From the NCBI RefSeq assembly GCF_014201355.1, contig NZ_JACHEG010000003.1, positions 186,001 through 250,000 of the forward strand: DNA of 64,000 nucleotides. Reading direction: 5' to 3'. This DNA comes from Aliirhizobium wenxiniae. GTDB taxonomy: Bacteria > Pseudomonadota > Alphaproteobacteria > Rhizobiales > Rhizobiaceae. Both the position numbers and the translations under genes were made by a program. This document shows positions 50,332 through 59,364 of the stretch, one piece after another (the stretch's first letter is position 1; every line of letters starts with the position of its first letter). The notes beneath the pieces were generated by a model. The model did not search any database. It was not told the origin of the DNA and saw only the letters and a program-made list of their open reading frames with translations.

Positions 50332-51102
50332 ATGAACCAGACAATTAATAGCGCGACGACCACCGAGCCGATGATCTCGCTGTCGGGCGTGGAAAAATGG
50401 TACGGCGCCTTCAAGGCTCTCGACAATATCAACATGTCTGTTGCTAAGGGCGAAAAGATCGTGCTTTGCGGCCCTTCGGGAAGCGGCAAGTCCACGCTTA
50501 TCCGCTGTATCAACCACTTGGAGGCCTATCAGAAGGGTGACATCCATGTCGGCGGCATCATGCTCGGGCATGGATCGAAGACGATCGATGCGGTTCGCCG
50601 CGAGGTCGGCATGGTGTTCCAACAGTTTAATCTCTTCCCGCACCTGACCGTGTTGCAGAACTGCATGCTGGCTCCGATGAGATCACTCGGTCTCGACAAG
50701 GCGCAAGCCGAGGATCGTGCCCGCACGTTGCTGGAAAGGGTCAAGATCTCGGAGCAGGCGGAAAAATACCCAGCCCAGTTATCCGGCGGACAGCAGCAGC
50801 GCGTCGCCATTGCGCGTGCTCTCTGCATGCGGCCCAAGGCGATGCTGTTCGACGAACCGACATCCGCACTCGACCCGGAAATGGTCAAGGAAGTGCTCGA
50901 TACGATGATCGCATTGGCCGAAGAGGGAATGACGATGATCTGCGTGACCCATGAAATGGGTTTCGCCCGCCAGGTGGCCGATCGCGTCATCTTCATGGCA
51001 AGCGGCGCGATCGTCGAGGAAGCGCCTCCGGCCGAATTCTTCTCTAATCCGAAACATGAACGCACCCGAAAATTCCTTGGTGAAATCCTCGGGCGGCATT
51101 GA
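50332..51102 (+). CDS. ABC transporter ATP-binding protein, polar amino acid type (GlnQ-like)
   Basis: 256 residues. Walker [10 protein letters not shown] near residue 46, Q-loop [11 protein letters not shown], signature [15 protein letters not shown], Walker [16 protein letters not shown], and the switch His in [10 protein letters not shown]. It completes the importer with the two permeases and the family 3 binding protein. The following aroE-like gene starts 35 bases later, on the same strand. Confidence 0.94.
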   Translation: MNQTINSATTTEPMISLSGVEKWYGAFKALDNINMSVAKGEKIVLCGPSGSGKSTLIRCINHLEAYQKGDIHVGGIMLGHGSKTIDAVRREVGMVFQQFNLFPHLTVLQNCMLAPMRSLGLDKAQAEDRARTLLERVKISEQAEKYPAQLSGGQQQRVAIARALCMRPKAMLFDEPTSALDPEMVKEVLDTMIALAEEGMTMICVTHEMGFARQVADRVIFMASGAIVEEAPPAEFFSNPKHERTRKFLGEILGRH

Positions 51103-51136
51103 TGCGATACAGGCTGATAGCCGGAAGGTAAGGCCG

Positions 51137-51964
51137 ATGATAAGCGGCAACACAAAACTCATCGCACATCTCGGGTTCCCGACGCATTCCTTCAAGGCGC
51201 CGTTGATCTACAATCCCTATTTCGAGAAAAACGGTATCGATGCGGTCGTGGTGCCGATGGGATGCCGGCCCGATGACTACAAGACATTTCTGAAACTGGT
51301 CTTCCGACTTTCCAACATCCATGGCGCATTGATCACCATGCCGCACAAGATCACCACCATGGGATTGCTGGACGAAATTTCCACCAATGCGCAGGTGGCC
51401 GGGGCCTGCAACGCAGTGAAAATCGGATCGGATGGCGGCCTTGTCGGCGACATGTTCGATGGTGAGGGTTTCGTTCGGGGGATGCTGCGCAGAGGACGGG
51501 AGATCGAGGGCAAAAGAGCGATCATGGCCGGTGCCGGAGGCGTCGGCTCGGCGATCGCCGCGTCGCTCGCCAAGGCGGGGTTGGCGGAACTGGCGCTTTC
51601 CGATGCCTCCGTCCCCATGATGCAGGGTCTCGTGGACCGGTTGCGCCGTCATTATCCGGGGTTGCGCGTGGAGGCCGGGAAGACCGATCCGGACGGCTAC
51701 GATATCGTCATCAACGCCACGCCGCTCGGTATGAATGACAATGATCCGCTGCCTTTCGATGTCACCCGGATCGCACCTTCAGCCTTTGTCGGCGAGGTGG
51801 TGCTGAGCCGTGAGATAACACCGTTCCTGGCTGCTGCGCGCGCTCGCGGCTGCGAGTATCAGGTCGGAACGGACATGCTGTTCGAGCAGATCCCGGCCTA
51901 TCTCGAATTCTTCGATCTTCCCACGACGACGGCGGCAGAACTTCGCGCCGTCGCAAGATTGTGA
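51137..51964 (+). CDS. aroE: Shikimate/quinate dehydrogenase (AroE-like)
   Basis: 275 residues from the ATG at 51137 (GGAAGGTAAGG upstream). It oxidises shikimate to 3-dehydroshikimate and possibly quinate to 3-dehydroquinate. The catalytic Lys is in MPHKITTMGLLDE and the Asp in GDMFDGEGF, where biosynthetic AroE has GxNTDG. The cofactor loop is GAGGVGSAIA, and the C-terminal part has INATPLGMN. The altered NTD motif and the catabolic context suggest a catabolic paralogue. Confidence 0.88.
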   Translation: MISGNTKLIAHLGFPTHSFKAPLIYNPYFEKNGIDAVVVPMGCRPDDYKTFLKLVFRLSNIHGALITMPHKITTMGLLDEISTNAQVAGACNAVKIGSDGGLVGDMFDGEGFVRGMLRRGREIEGKRAIMAGAGGVGSAIAASLAKAGLAELALSDASVPMMQGLVDRLRRHYPGLRVEAGKTDPDGYDIVINATPLGMNDNDPLPFDVTRIAPSAFVGEVVLSREITPFLAAARARGCEYQVGTDMLFEQIPAYLEFFDLPTTTAAELRAVARL

Positions 51965-51975
51965 AGGAGGCGGGG

Positions 51976-53025
51976 ATGCCGGCTGAGGTTCTCAGATTCG
52001 CGATTATGGGAGGTGGCCTGATCGGGCGTGAACATGCCGCGCTCATTGCGGCAACGCCCGGTGCCGATCTTGTCGCTATCGCAGATCCGGCGCCCGCCGC
52101 GAAACTGGTCGCGAGCGAGTTCGGGGCCAGACACTATCTCGATTATCGGACCATGCTGGACGAGATGCGGCCCGATGGTGTGATCATCGCTCTACCGAAT
52201 GCTCTTCATGCGCAAGCTGTGATCGCCTGTATTGAACGCGGCATCCCGTGTCTGGTGGAAAAGCCCGTGGCGGATACGCTCGAAGCTGCAAGGGATCTCG
52301 TAGCGGCGGCAGAACGAGCCGATATTCCCGTTCTCGTGGGACACCAGCGCCGTCATAGCCCCGACATCGCCAAGGCAAAGCAGCTGATCGAAGAGGGGCA
52401 TCTCGGTCGCCTGGTCGGGGTTAATGCCATGTGGCTGGCCGACAAGCCGGAGCCCTATTTCGACGCTGCCTGGCGTCGGCAAGCCGGTGGCGGGCCATTG
52501 CTCATCAACCTCATTCACGACATCGATTGCCTTCGGTTTATCTGTGGCGACATCGCAGAAGTCATGGCCTTCACCTCCAATTCGGTGCGCGGCTTCGAGG
52601 TGGAGGATAGCGCCAGCGTCAGCCTGCGCTTTTCATCCGGCGCGGTCGGCACGGTCCTGATGAGCGATGCGGCCGTCTCACCCTACAATTGGGATACTGC
52701 CGCCGGACAGGCGCTGTATTTTCCGCACCAGCCGGAAAACGCCTATTTCTTCTCCGGCACCAAAGCTGCATTGGCATTGCCGTCCATGGATCTTTGGAAA
52801 CATGAGACGGAAGAGGGGCATTGGCAGGATCCGCTGGTAAAGCGGCACGTCACGCTGGATGGCAGCCGGGCTTATGTCAATCAGCTTGCCCATTTCATGA
52901 AAGTGGTAACCGGTGACGCGAAACCTCTGGTCTCTGCCCGTGATGGAATGATGACCTTGGCGACGATCCTGGCGATTGTGCGATCGGGCAGGGAGAGGCG
53001 ACCGGTCAACCCTTCGGATCTATGA
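51976..53025 (+). CDS. Gfo/Idh/MocA-family oxidoreductase
   Basis: 349 residues from the ATG at 51976 (GAAGGAGG upstream); a GTG at 51961 is an alternative. The Rossmann motif is IMGGGLIGREHA and the family EKP motif is CLVEKPVADTL. The C-terminal domain has a GGGPLLINLIHDIDCLRF helix with the substrate Asp/His pair. Members oxidise sugars, cyclitols or cyclic polyols such as inositol. Quinate is a cyclitol carboxylate, so a quinate dehydrogenase role is a reasonable guess. It is convergent with pcaB and overlaps it by 6 bases. Confidence 0.85.
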   Translation: MPAEVLRFAIMGGGLIGREHAALIAATPGADLVAIADPAPAAKLVASEFGARHYLDYRTMLDEMRPDGVIIALPNALHAQAVIACIERGIPCLVEKPVADTLEAARDLVAAAERADIPVLVGHQRRHSPDIAKAKQLIEEGHLGRLVGVNAMWLADKPEPYFDAAWRRQAGGGPLLINLIHDIDCLRFICGDIAEVMAFTSNSVRGFEVEDSASVSLRFSSGAVGTVLMSDAAVSPYNWDTAAGQALYFPHQPENAYFFSGTKAALALPSMDLWKHETEEGHWQDPLVKRHVTLDGSRAYVNQLAHFMKVVTGDAKPLVSARDGMMTLATILAIVRSGRERRPVNPSDL

Positions 53026-54108
53026 TGCCCGCTGCGCTGCACTTGCCGTCAAGCCGGGAGCCGGCGTTCCCATTCGTTCGATGTGCGCAAGCGTCTCGCC
53101 GGCCAGACGCAGTGCAGCGGCGGTCGCCATGACCATCTGCGGCAGGATCAGCCATTCGAGTGTCCAGGCCGCTCCTGAACGCTCCTGCTCATGCACCATC
53201 GACTGATGCAATCCCGAAAGCTGGACGGCGTTGAAGCGAGCAAGCGCCACCAGTGTTTCTGCCCCCACCGGATTTTGCTTGTGCGCCATGGCGGAAGATT
53301 TTCCGCCGCCGCTCATGGAAATTTCGAGGCCCGACTGCGCCATTAGCGCGAGATCCTGTCCAATCTTGCCGAGCGCGCCCGTCATCAATGAGAGGTGATG
53401 GCCGATATTCGCAATTCCGTCTCGCTGGCTCTGCCATTGCCGCATGTCCGCCAGGCCCAGTTGTTTGGCAAGCGCGGCGCGCACCTCAGCCCCATGTGGT
53501 CCCAGCTTGTCGAGAGAACCGGCCGCGCCGCCGAGTTGAACCGGAAATTCAAGGCCGGTCAGCGTCGTGAGCTGCCGTGTGAGCGGGTCACGCCAGCTTT
53601 GCAGCCGATCAGAAACGCGGATCGGGATGGCGGCCTGCATGCGGGTAAAGCCCACTAGCGGGTTTGATCCGAAGCGCTGATCGAGACCATCCAGAAGGGC
53701 AAGTATCCGCCTTATCCGCTCAGTGAAGATCGCGTGGATCGCCTTCATCCGAAGCATCAGGCTCGTGTCGATCGCATCCTGGCTGGTCGCTCCGAAATGG
53801 ACATGACTGGCCGCATCATGGCCGACCGCCTGCCTGAGCTGTTTGACCAGTTCGGGTATGACGACGGAATCCGTCCCGACAGCCAACTTCAGCCGCGCCA
53901 TATCAGGTTCGAATGTACCGCATGCGGCCGCAATCTGGTCTGCCGCGCCTGTCGGGATAAGCCCCAGCCCCGCCTGAGCCCGTGCCAATGTTGCTTCGAA
54001 GCGAAGCATGGCCTTGATGTCCGCATCGGCTGAGAGGTGGCGAGCGATTTCCTCATCGCCGAAGAGACCCGACAGGAAGGGATGTTCGAAGGGAGAAAAG
54101 GCCATCAT
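53020..54108 (-). CDS. pcaB: 3-carboxy-cis,cis-muconate cycloisomerase
   Basis: 362 residues from the first of two adjacent ATG codons (54108). It closes carboxymuconate to 4-carboxymuconolactone. The fumarase/aspartase-superfamily pattern is present: TDSVVIPELVKQLRQ, HFGATSQDAIDTS near residue 100, and the mobile-loop signature SMSGGGKSSAMAHKQNPVGAE near 265, with the Ser and Lys. Length is in the shorter range of PcaB. Last gene of the pcaDCHGB operon. Confidence 0.94.
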   Translation of the reverse strand: MMAFSPFEHPFLSGLFGDEEIARHLSADADIKAMLRFEATLARAQAGLGLIPTGAADQIAAACGTFEPDMARLKLAVGTDSVVIPELVKQLRQAVGHDAASHVHFGATSQDAIDTSLMLRMKAIHAIFTERIRRILALLDGLDQRFGSNPLVGFTRMQAAIPIRVSDRLQSWRDPLTRQLTTLTGLEFPVQLGGAAGSLDKLGPHGAEVRAALAKQLGLADMRQWQSQRDGIANIGHHLSLMTGALGKIGQDLALMAQSGLEISMSGGGKSSAMAHKQNPVGAETLVALARFNAVQLSGLHQSMVHEQERSGAAWTLEWLILPQMVMATAAALRLAGETLAHIERMGTPAPGLTASAAQRAS

Positions 54109-54145
54109 GTCTCCATGCCGGGTAGGCCGCCGGTTGAGCGCAGCA

Positions 54146-54760
54146 TCAGATATCGAGGAACACGGTTTCTTTCGGTCCCTGCAGGTGGATGTCGAGCGTA
54201 TAGGTGCTGCCGTCCTTCTGCGCGACCATCGTCTCGACCCGCTGGCGATGTTCGATGCGCAACAGCAGCGGATCGACGGCATTCGCTTCCGCTTCGTCGG
54301 AAAAGTAGATGCGTGTATGCAGACCGATATTGATGCCGCGGGCGACGATCCAGAGGGTGATATGCGGCGCCATGGGGCGCCCGTCCTTGAACGGGACCTT
54401 GCCGGGTTTGATCGTCTCGAACTGGAAATAACCGTCCTCGGCATTCGTCGGACAGCGACCCCAGCCGGTGAAGTTCGGATCGGCGGTGCCCCGCATTTCC
54501 GACGGGCTGTTATAGAGGCCGGCGCTGTCTGCCTGCCAGATCTCGGCAATCGCATCCCGCACAAGCGTATCGGCGCCGTCGAGGATGCGGCCACGCACGG
54601 TAATGCGTTCGCCCAGCGTCTGATCGTTGACCATCGCGGTTCCGAGATCGCCGTCATAGACGCCGCGAATGTCGCAGTAATTCGGCGTCAGTCCGATATG
54701 GACATAGGGACCGGCGGTCTGCGACGGCGTTTCCTTCAACCTGTGAAGCTCCTGCACCAT
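54146..54760 (-). CDS. pcaG: Protocatechuate 3,4-dioxygenase, alpha subunit
   Basis: 204 residues. The SQTAGPYVHIGL N-terminus and GRILDGADTLVRDAIAEIWQAD are typical. The alpha subunit lacks the iron ligands; PMAPHITLWIVARGINIGLHTRIYF corresponds to the beta strand region. Its start overlaps the pcaH stop (ATGA), giving equal production of the two subunits. Confidence 0.96.
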   Translation of the reverse strand: MVQELHRLKETPSQTAGPYVHIGLTPNYCDIRGVYDGDLGTAMVNDQTLGERITVRGRILDGADTLVRDAIAEIWQADSAGLYNSPSEMRGTADPNFTGWGRCPTNAEDGYFQFETIKPGKVPFKDGRPMAPHITLWIVARGINIGLHTRIYFSDEAEANAVDPLLLRIEHRQRVETMVAQKDGSTYTLDIHLQGPKETVFLDI

Positions 54761-55509
54761 CAGTTGCCCTCCAGCCGGTTTTCAAAAAGGGTCGAGCGGC
54801 GTCCACGCAGCACGATATCGAATTTATAAGCGCGCGCATCCATCGGGATGGTCTGGTCCCAGTCCAGCGGTGCGATCAGCTGTTCGATTGCACTGCGATC
54901 CGGGATCGTGGTGACGATCGGACATTTCCAGATCATCGGATCGCCCTCGAAATACATCTGGGTAATCAGGCGCTGGGCGAAGCCATGTCCGAAGACCGAG
55001 AAATGGATATGGGCCGGACGCCAGTCGTTGACACCGTTCGGCCATGGATAGGGGCCGGGCTTGACGGTACGAAACGCATAACGCCCGTCGTCGTCGGTGA
55101 TCGCACGGCCGCAACCGCCGAAATTGGGGTCGATCGCGGCAAGATAGGTCTCTTTCTTGTGGCGGTAACGGCCGCCGGCATTGGCCTGCCAGAATTCCAG
55201 CAAGGCACCGCGAACAGGTTGGCCTCGCTCGTCCAGCACGCGACCATGAACAATGATCCGCTCGCCGATGGCACTTTCTCCGGGCCGGGCATAGTTGTGG
55301 ATCAGGTCATTGTCCAACTCGCCGATCATCGAATGGCCGAAAACCGGGCCGGTGATTTCCGAGATCGTGCCGTCGAGAGACAGCAAGGCGCGCTGCGGCG
55401 AGCGCAGGATCGAGGTCTTGTATTCCGGTGTCAGGGCCGGCGCGTGCCAGGCACGGTCACGCGCGAAAAATCCACCGGTCTCCGGCTGTTTGTTCGAATT
55501 AGCGGACAT
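54760..55509 (-). CDS. pcaH: Protocatechuate 3,4-dioxygenase, beta subunit
   Basis: 249 residues. It carries the non-haem Fe(III) site: Tyr in [10 protein letters not shown], Tyr in GPYPWPNG, and two His in [11 protein letters not shown]. It cleaves protocatechuate to 3-carboxy-cis,cis-muconate. GGAG-like bases precede the ATG. It sits 24 bases downstream of pcaC and directly upstream of pcaG. Confidence 0.97.
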   Translation of the reverse strand: MSANSNKQPETGGFFARDRAWHAPALTPEYKTSILRSPQRALLSLDGTISEITGPVFGHSMIGELDNDLIHNYARPGESAIGERIIVHGRVLDERGQPVRGALLEFWQANAGGRYRHKKETYLAAIDPNFGGCGRAITDDDGRYAFRTVKPGPYPWPNGVNDWRPAHIHFSVFGHGFAQRLITQMYFEGDPMIWKCPIVTTIPDRSAIEQLIAPLDWDQTIPMDARAYKFDIVLRGRRSTLFENRLEGN

Positions 55510-55533
55510 CCCTAAGGTCTCCTCCCCCGATGT

Positions 55534-55923
55534 CTATTCGGCGTCCATTTGTTCGTAGACGCGCTTGGCGATCTTTATGGCATGGTTTGCGGCAGGCACG
55601 CCTGCATAGATGGCGACATGCAGCAGGGCCTCACGAACATCTTCTCGCGACGCGCCGGTATTGGCTGTCGCCCGCACATGCATGGCAACTTCTTCGTCCT
55701 GGCCGAGTGCTGCCAGAAGCGCGATCGTGATGATCGATCGTTCCCGTTTGGTGAAGTTGGGACGTGACCAGACATGTCCCCAGGCGGATTCCGTGATCAG
55801 CGCCTGGAACGGCTCGTCGAATTCGGTGGAGTTGGCGATCGCTCGATCGACATGAGCATCTCCCAGCACGGAGCGTCGTGTCTCCATGCCCAAGCGGTGC
55901 CGGTCTGTCTCAACCTCTGTCAT
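55534..55923 (-). CDS. pcaC: 4-carboxymuconolactone decarboxylase
   Basis: 129 residues, the stand-alone PcaC length (not fused to PcaD). The family segments WSRPNFTKRERSIITIALL and HVRATANTGASREDVREAL with the catalytic-region His are intact. It produces the enol-lactone used by PcaD. The ATG overlaps the pcaD stop. Confidence 0.95.
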   Translation of the reverse strand: MTEVETDRHRLGMETRRSVLGDAHVDRAIANSTEFDEPFQALITESAWGHVWSRPNFTKRERSIITIALLAALGQDEEVAMHVRATANTGASREDVREALLHVAIYAGVPAANHAIKIAKRVYEQMDAE

Positions 55924-56729
55924 TGAGCCTCCCCTGCGGTATTGGTGGTGTTGATGAAGTTTCGGATCAGATCGCTCAAGGCTTCTGGCTGTTCGACACA
56001 GGGAATGTGGCCTGCATCCTTGATGACCTCAAAACGTGCACCGGGGATGAGTTCTGCCGTCTTCCTGACGAGATCTGGCGGCGTCGAGCCATCCTGGTCG
56101 CCGACGATGCAGAGCGTCGGCACGGCAATGTGTGCAGCCGCCTCGGTATAGTCGGCATCACGAATTGAAGCGCAGGTTGCCGCATAACCTTCGTTAGGTT
56201 GGCGTGCCAGCATGTTGCAATAGCCGCGAAAGGCGATGTTGTCCGGGTTGCGGAAAGCCGGGGTGAACCATTTTTCCATGACAGCATTGACGATGCTTGG
56301 GATGCCGTGCTCTTCAACGGCCGCGATACGCGCGTTCCACATGTCGGCAGAACCGATCTTGCTGGCGGTATCGCAGAGGATCAGCGCCTTCACCAGATCG
56401 GGTCGTGTCTGGCAGATCGCCTGCGCGATAAGCCCCCCGACGGAAAGGCCGCAGATCACGGCGTCGCGCACGTTGAGCAGATCCAGAAGGGCAGCAAGAT
56501 CGGCTGCGTGATCCTCGATCGAATAAGGGGTCTTGCCGATATCGGACAGGCCATGGCCACGCTTGTCGTAGAGGATGATCGGGAATTCGCCGGCAAGGCG
56601 CACGATGACATCCCGCCAGATGCGAAAATCCGTGCCGAGCGAATTGGCGAACACTATGACCGGCCTATCAGCGGGGCCACCGATAACCTGATAATGGATC
56701 GTGACGTCGTTGACGCGCGCAAACTGCAT
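55920..56729 (-). CDS. pcaD: 3-oxoadipate enol-lactonase
   Basis: 269 residues, alpha/beta hydrolase. Nucleophile Ser in CGLSVGG near residue 95, Asp in GDQDGSTPP, His in AGHIPCVEQP. The oxyanion segment is FANSLGTDFRIW. First gene of the pcaDCHGB operon and divergent from its activator pcaQ. Confidence 0.96.
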   Translation of the reverse strand: MQFARVNDVTIHYQVIGGPADRPVIVFANSLGTDFRIWRDVIVRLAGEFPIILYDKRGHGLSDIGKTPYSIEDHAADLAALLDLLNVRDAVICGLSVGGLIAQAICQTRPDLVKALILCDTASKIGSADMWNARIAAVEEHGIPSIVNAVMEKWFTPAFRNPDNIAFRGYCNMLARQPNEGYAATCASIRDADYTEAAAHIAVPTLCIVGDQDGSTPPDLVRKTAELIPGARFEVIKDAGHIPCVEQPEALSDLIRNFINTTNTAGEAQ

Positions 56730-56757
56730 TGAAAATCTCTCCCTGAACTATCTTGGT

Positions 56758-56773
56758 ATATTGGCGCGGTTAG
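56758..56773. promoter_or_regulatory. Candidate PcaQ binding site
   Basis: ATATTG-GCGC-GGTTAG in the pcaD/pcaQ divergent region. The described PcaQ box is ATAACC-N4-GGTTAA; the right arm matches in five of six bases and the left arm only in ATA. The position, about 30 bases from the pcaD start and 50 from pcaQ, is suitable. Confidence 0.4.
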
Positions 56774-56822
56774 GTAAAATGACTTTTTAGGTGTTTTCTA
56801 TATCCGAATGGTTATGTATCCG

Positions 56823-57737
56823 ATGAGCGAGCCAAGCGTTAAGTTTCGTCATCTCCAAGCCTTTATCGAGGTTGCTCGTCACAAGAGCGTCGTCAAGGCA
56901 GCAGGCTTTCTGAATGTCAGCCAGCCGGCGGTTACCAAGACCATTCGGGAGCTCGAAGAGGCGCTTGGTGTCGCCCTTGTGGAGCGCGAGGGAAGGGGCA
57001 TCCGGCTATCGCGCTATGGCGAAGTCTTCCTGAAACATGCTGGTGCGGCGATTGCGGCTCTTCGACAGGGCGTCGATTCAGTTTCGCACGAACGGGCCGG
57101 AGAGGCGCCGCTGATACGGATCGGTGCGCTGCCGACGGTTTCCAGCCACATCATGCCGCGAGCCGTGGATCTTTTTCTGAAGGAAAAGACCGGGAGCCGC
57201 ATCAAGATCGTCACCGGCGAAAACTCGGTGCTGCTGGAACAACTGCGCTTTGGCGATCTCGATCTTGTCGTGGGCCGTCTGGCGGGGGCGGACAGAATGG
57301 CGGGATTTATCTTCGAGCATCTCTATTCCGAACAGGTCGTGTTTGCCGTTCGTACCGGCCATCCGATCCTGACGTCGGGGCATTCGCCGTTTTCCGAACT
57401 CGGCGACTATCCGATCTTGATGCCGACCACTTCGTCGATCATCCGGCCTTTCGTTGACCGCCTACTCATCGCTAACGGTATTTCAAGCCTGCCGAACCAG
57501 ATCGAGACTGTTTCCGATAGCTTCGGCCGGGCGTTCTTGCTGTCGAGTGATGCCGTTTGGATCATATCGTCCGGGGTTGTGTCCCGCGATATCGGGACGG
57601 GGCTGATGCAGGCATTGCCGATCGATACAAGCGACACCCAGGGGCCTGTGGGGCTGACCATGCGAACTGACGCAATCCCCTCGATCGCGATGTCGCTTCT
57701 GATACAAACCATACGAGAAGCCGCAGGCTCCCGTTAG
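56823..57737 (+). CDS. pcaQ: LysR-family activator PcaQ
   Basis: 304 residues from the ATG at 56823; in-frame ATG codons at 56808 and 56814 are alternatives and none has a clear ribosome site. N-terminal helix-turn-helix VKFRHLQAFIEVARHKSV with NVSQPAVTKTIRELEE. The effector domain includes RIGALPTVSSHIMPRA and GENSVLLEQLRFGDLDLVVGR. PcaQ activates pcaDCHGB in response to beta-carboxymuconate pathway intermediates. It diverges from pcaD. Confidence 0.93.
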   Translation: MSEPSVKFRHLQAFIEVARHKSVVKAAGFLNVSQPAVTKTIRELEEALGVALVEREGRGIRLSRYGEVFLKHAGAAIAALRQGVDSVSHERAGEAPLIRIGALPTVSSHIMPRAVDLFLKEKTGSRIKIVTGENSVLLEQLRFGDLDLVVGRLAGADRMAGFIFEHLYSEQVVFAVRTGHPILTSGHSPFSELGDYPILMPTTSSIIRPFVDRLLIANGISSLPNQIETVSDSFGRAFLLSSDAVWIISSGVVSRDIGTGLMQALPIDTSDTQGPVGLTMRTDAIPSIAMSLLIQTIREAAGSR

Positions 57738-57757
57738 CTCCTCAATTTCCCGAGGCG

Positions 57758-58519
57758 CTACGAGAGCACGCCGCGAAGCTCGCGGCTTACCTGCTGAAGC
57801 GACGGGAGGTAGGTTTCTATCACCGAAGCCATGGGTTCACTCGAGGCGGCCAGCCCCGTGTTCAATGCTGCGACCACGATGCCGCGCGCGTTTTTCACCG
57901 GCACCGCGACGGATCTCAATCCCTGCTCTACCTCCTGGTCGACTGCGGAATAGCCTTGCGTTCGAACCCGCGCGAGTTCTGTCATGAGAGCGTCGATATC
58001 GTGGAGCGTGTGGGCGGTTCTTGGCTGAAGCGGATGGGAGTTCAGAAGTTCGAGAGCCTGAGTTTCAGGAAGTGCTGCAAGCATGACGCGCCCGAGAGAT
58101 GTACAGTAAGCCGGAAGGCGCGACCCCGGCATGAGCGCAATCGACATCACCTTCCGCTGAGCCGCGCGCGCGACATAGACGATCTCCGCGCCATCCAGGA
58201 TGGCAACCGACGTGCTCTGGCCGATATGTTCGGATAACTGGTCGAGCCATGGCTGGACGATGCGCGGCAGCGGCATGGATGCCAGGCAGCCGGTGCCGAG
58301 ACGCAGGACACGCGGAGTGACCGTGAAGAACTTGCCGTCATATGCACAATATCCGTGTTCGGCGAGCGTCAGCAGGCAACGTCGGGTGGTTGCCCGATCC
58401 AGGCCGGAGATTTCTGCAGCTTCCGAAATGCTCAATCGAGGCGTTTCAGCGGTAAAAGCTTCGATCACGCGAAGCCCCTTCGCCAACCCGCCCATCATGT
58501 CACTCTGCTTCACATTCAA
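57758..58519 (-). CDS. pcaR: IclR-family regulator of the beta-ketoadipate genes (PcaR/PcaU type)
   Basis: About 253 residues. The start is uncertain: a TTG at 58519 has GGAG 8 bases upstream, while ATG 58498 lacks a ribosome site. The SDMMGGLAKGLRVIEAF segment is typical of the PcaR/PcaU branch of IclR proteins and favours the longer form. Winged helix: LSISEAAEISGLDRATTRRCL. The effector domain holds PGSRLPAYCTSLGRVMLA. It diverges from pcaIJF with a long palindrome between them, so it regulates itself and pcaIJF. Confidence 0.9.
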   Translation of the reverse strand: MNVKQSDMMGGLAKGLRVIEAFTAETPRLSISEAAEISGLDRATTRRCLLTLAEHGYCAYDGKFFTVTPRVLRLGTGCLASMPLPRIVQPWLDQLSEHIGQSTSVAILDGAEIVYVARAAQRKVMSIALMPGSRLPAYCTSLGRVMLAALPETQALELLNSHPLQPRTAHTLHDIDALMTELARVRTQGYSAVDQEVEQGLRSVAVPVKNARGIVVAALNTGLAASSEPMASVIETYLPSLQQVSRELRGVLS

Positions 58520-58530
58520 GATTATCACTC

Positions 58531-58577
58531 CGGATTTGTGCGATAATGCAACAAATGCATCATATCGCACAAATCCG
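58531..58577. promoter_or_regulatory. Long palindrome between pcaR and pcaI, candidate PcaR operator
   Basis: CGGATTTGTGCGAT (58531-58544) and ATCGCACAAATCCG (58564-58577) are perfect 14-base inverted arms, with a further ATGCA/TGCAT pairing toward the centre. The GTGCGAT core resembles the PcaR box I recall from Pseudomonas putida. It lies 80 bases upstream of pcaI and touches the pcaR ribosome site, so binding would affect both genes. Confidence 0.75.
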
Positions 58578-58656
58578 TTGAGGTCGAGAAAGTCGAGAGG
58601 TAGGTTTCCGAAAAGCTTCGACAGAGGACGAGGCCCATCATCAAGGGAGGTGGCGG

Positions 58657-59364
58657 ATGAACAAGACAAGCCAGAGCCTGGCGGCGGCTGTGTCCGAAAT
58701 AGGCGATGGAGCGACGGTGATGATCGGCGGTTTCGGTGGCTCCGGCGCTCCGATCGAACTCATCCATGCGCTGATCTCCAGGGGTCCGAAGGACCTCACT
58801 GTCATCAACAACAATGCCGGCAATGGCCGTATCGGAATTGCGGCAATGATCGACGCGGGCATGGTCCGAAAGATGATCTGCTCGTTCCCGAAATCATCGG
58901 ATCCGCGCGCCTTTACCGACAAATATCTGGCCGGAGAAATTGAACTCGAACTTGTGCCGCAAGGCACGCTCGCGGAACGGATCCGTGCCGGGGGCGCAGG
59001 CATACCGGCATTCTACACCCCGACCGCTTACGGCACCGAGCTCGCGGAAGGCAAGCCGATCAGCGAATTCGACGGTCGGCATTACGTCCAGGAGCGATGG
59101 CTGAAGGCTGACTTCGCCATCATCAAGGCCCATCTCGGCGACCGTCATGGCAATCTCACCTACAACAAGGCGGCTCGTAACTTCAATCCGCTGATGTGCA
59201 TGGCGGCGGCCAGCACGATCGTTCAGGTTTCGAGGATCGTCGAGGCGGGCGAAATCGACCCCGAACATGTGGTCACGCCGGGAATTTTCGTCGATCGCGT
59301 CGTCGAGGTTTCGCAGCCTCGCCAGGAAGAGGAACTCATTCGAGCCGGAGTGACCTACGCATGA
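58657..59364 (+). CDS. pcaI: 3-oxoadipate CoA-transferase, subunit A
   Basis: 235 residues. CoA-transferase family I alpha subunit: MIGGFGGSGAPIELIHAL and NNAGNGRIGIAAMIDAGMV, with the IPAFYTPTAYGTELAEG segment. GGGAGG precedes the ATG. It moves CoA from succinyl-CoA to 3-oxoadipate together with PcaJ, whose start overlaps its stop. Confidence 0.96.
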   Translation: MNKTSQSLAAAVSEIGDGATVMIGGFGGSGAPIELIHALISRGPKDLTVINNNAGNGRIGIAAMIDAGMVRKMICSFPKSSDPRAFTDKYLAGEIELELVPQGTLAERIRAGGAGIPAFYTPTAYGTELAEGKPISEFDGRHYVQERWLKADFAIIKAHLGDRHGNLTYNKAARNFNPLMCMAAASTIVQVSRIVEAGEIDPEHVVTPGIFVDRVVEVSQPRQEEELIRAGVTYA

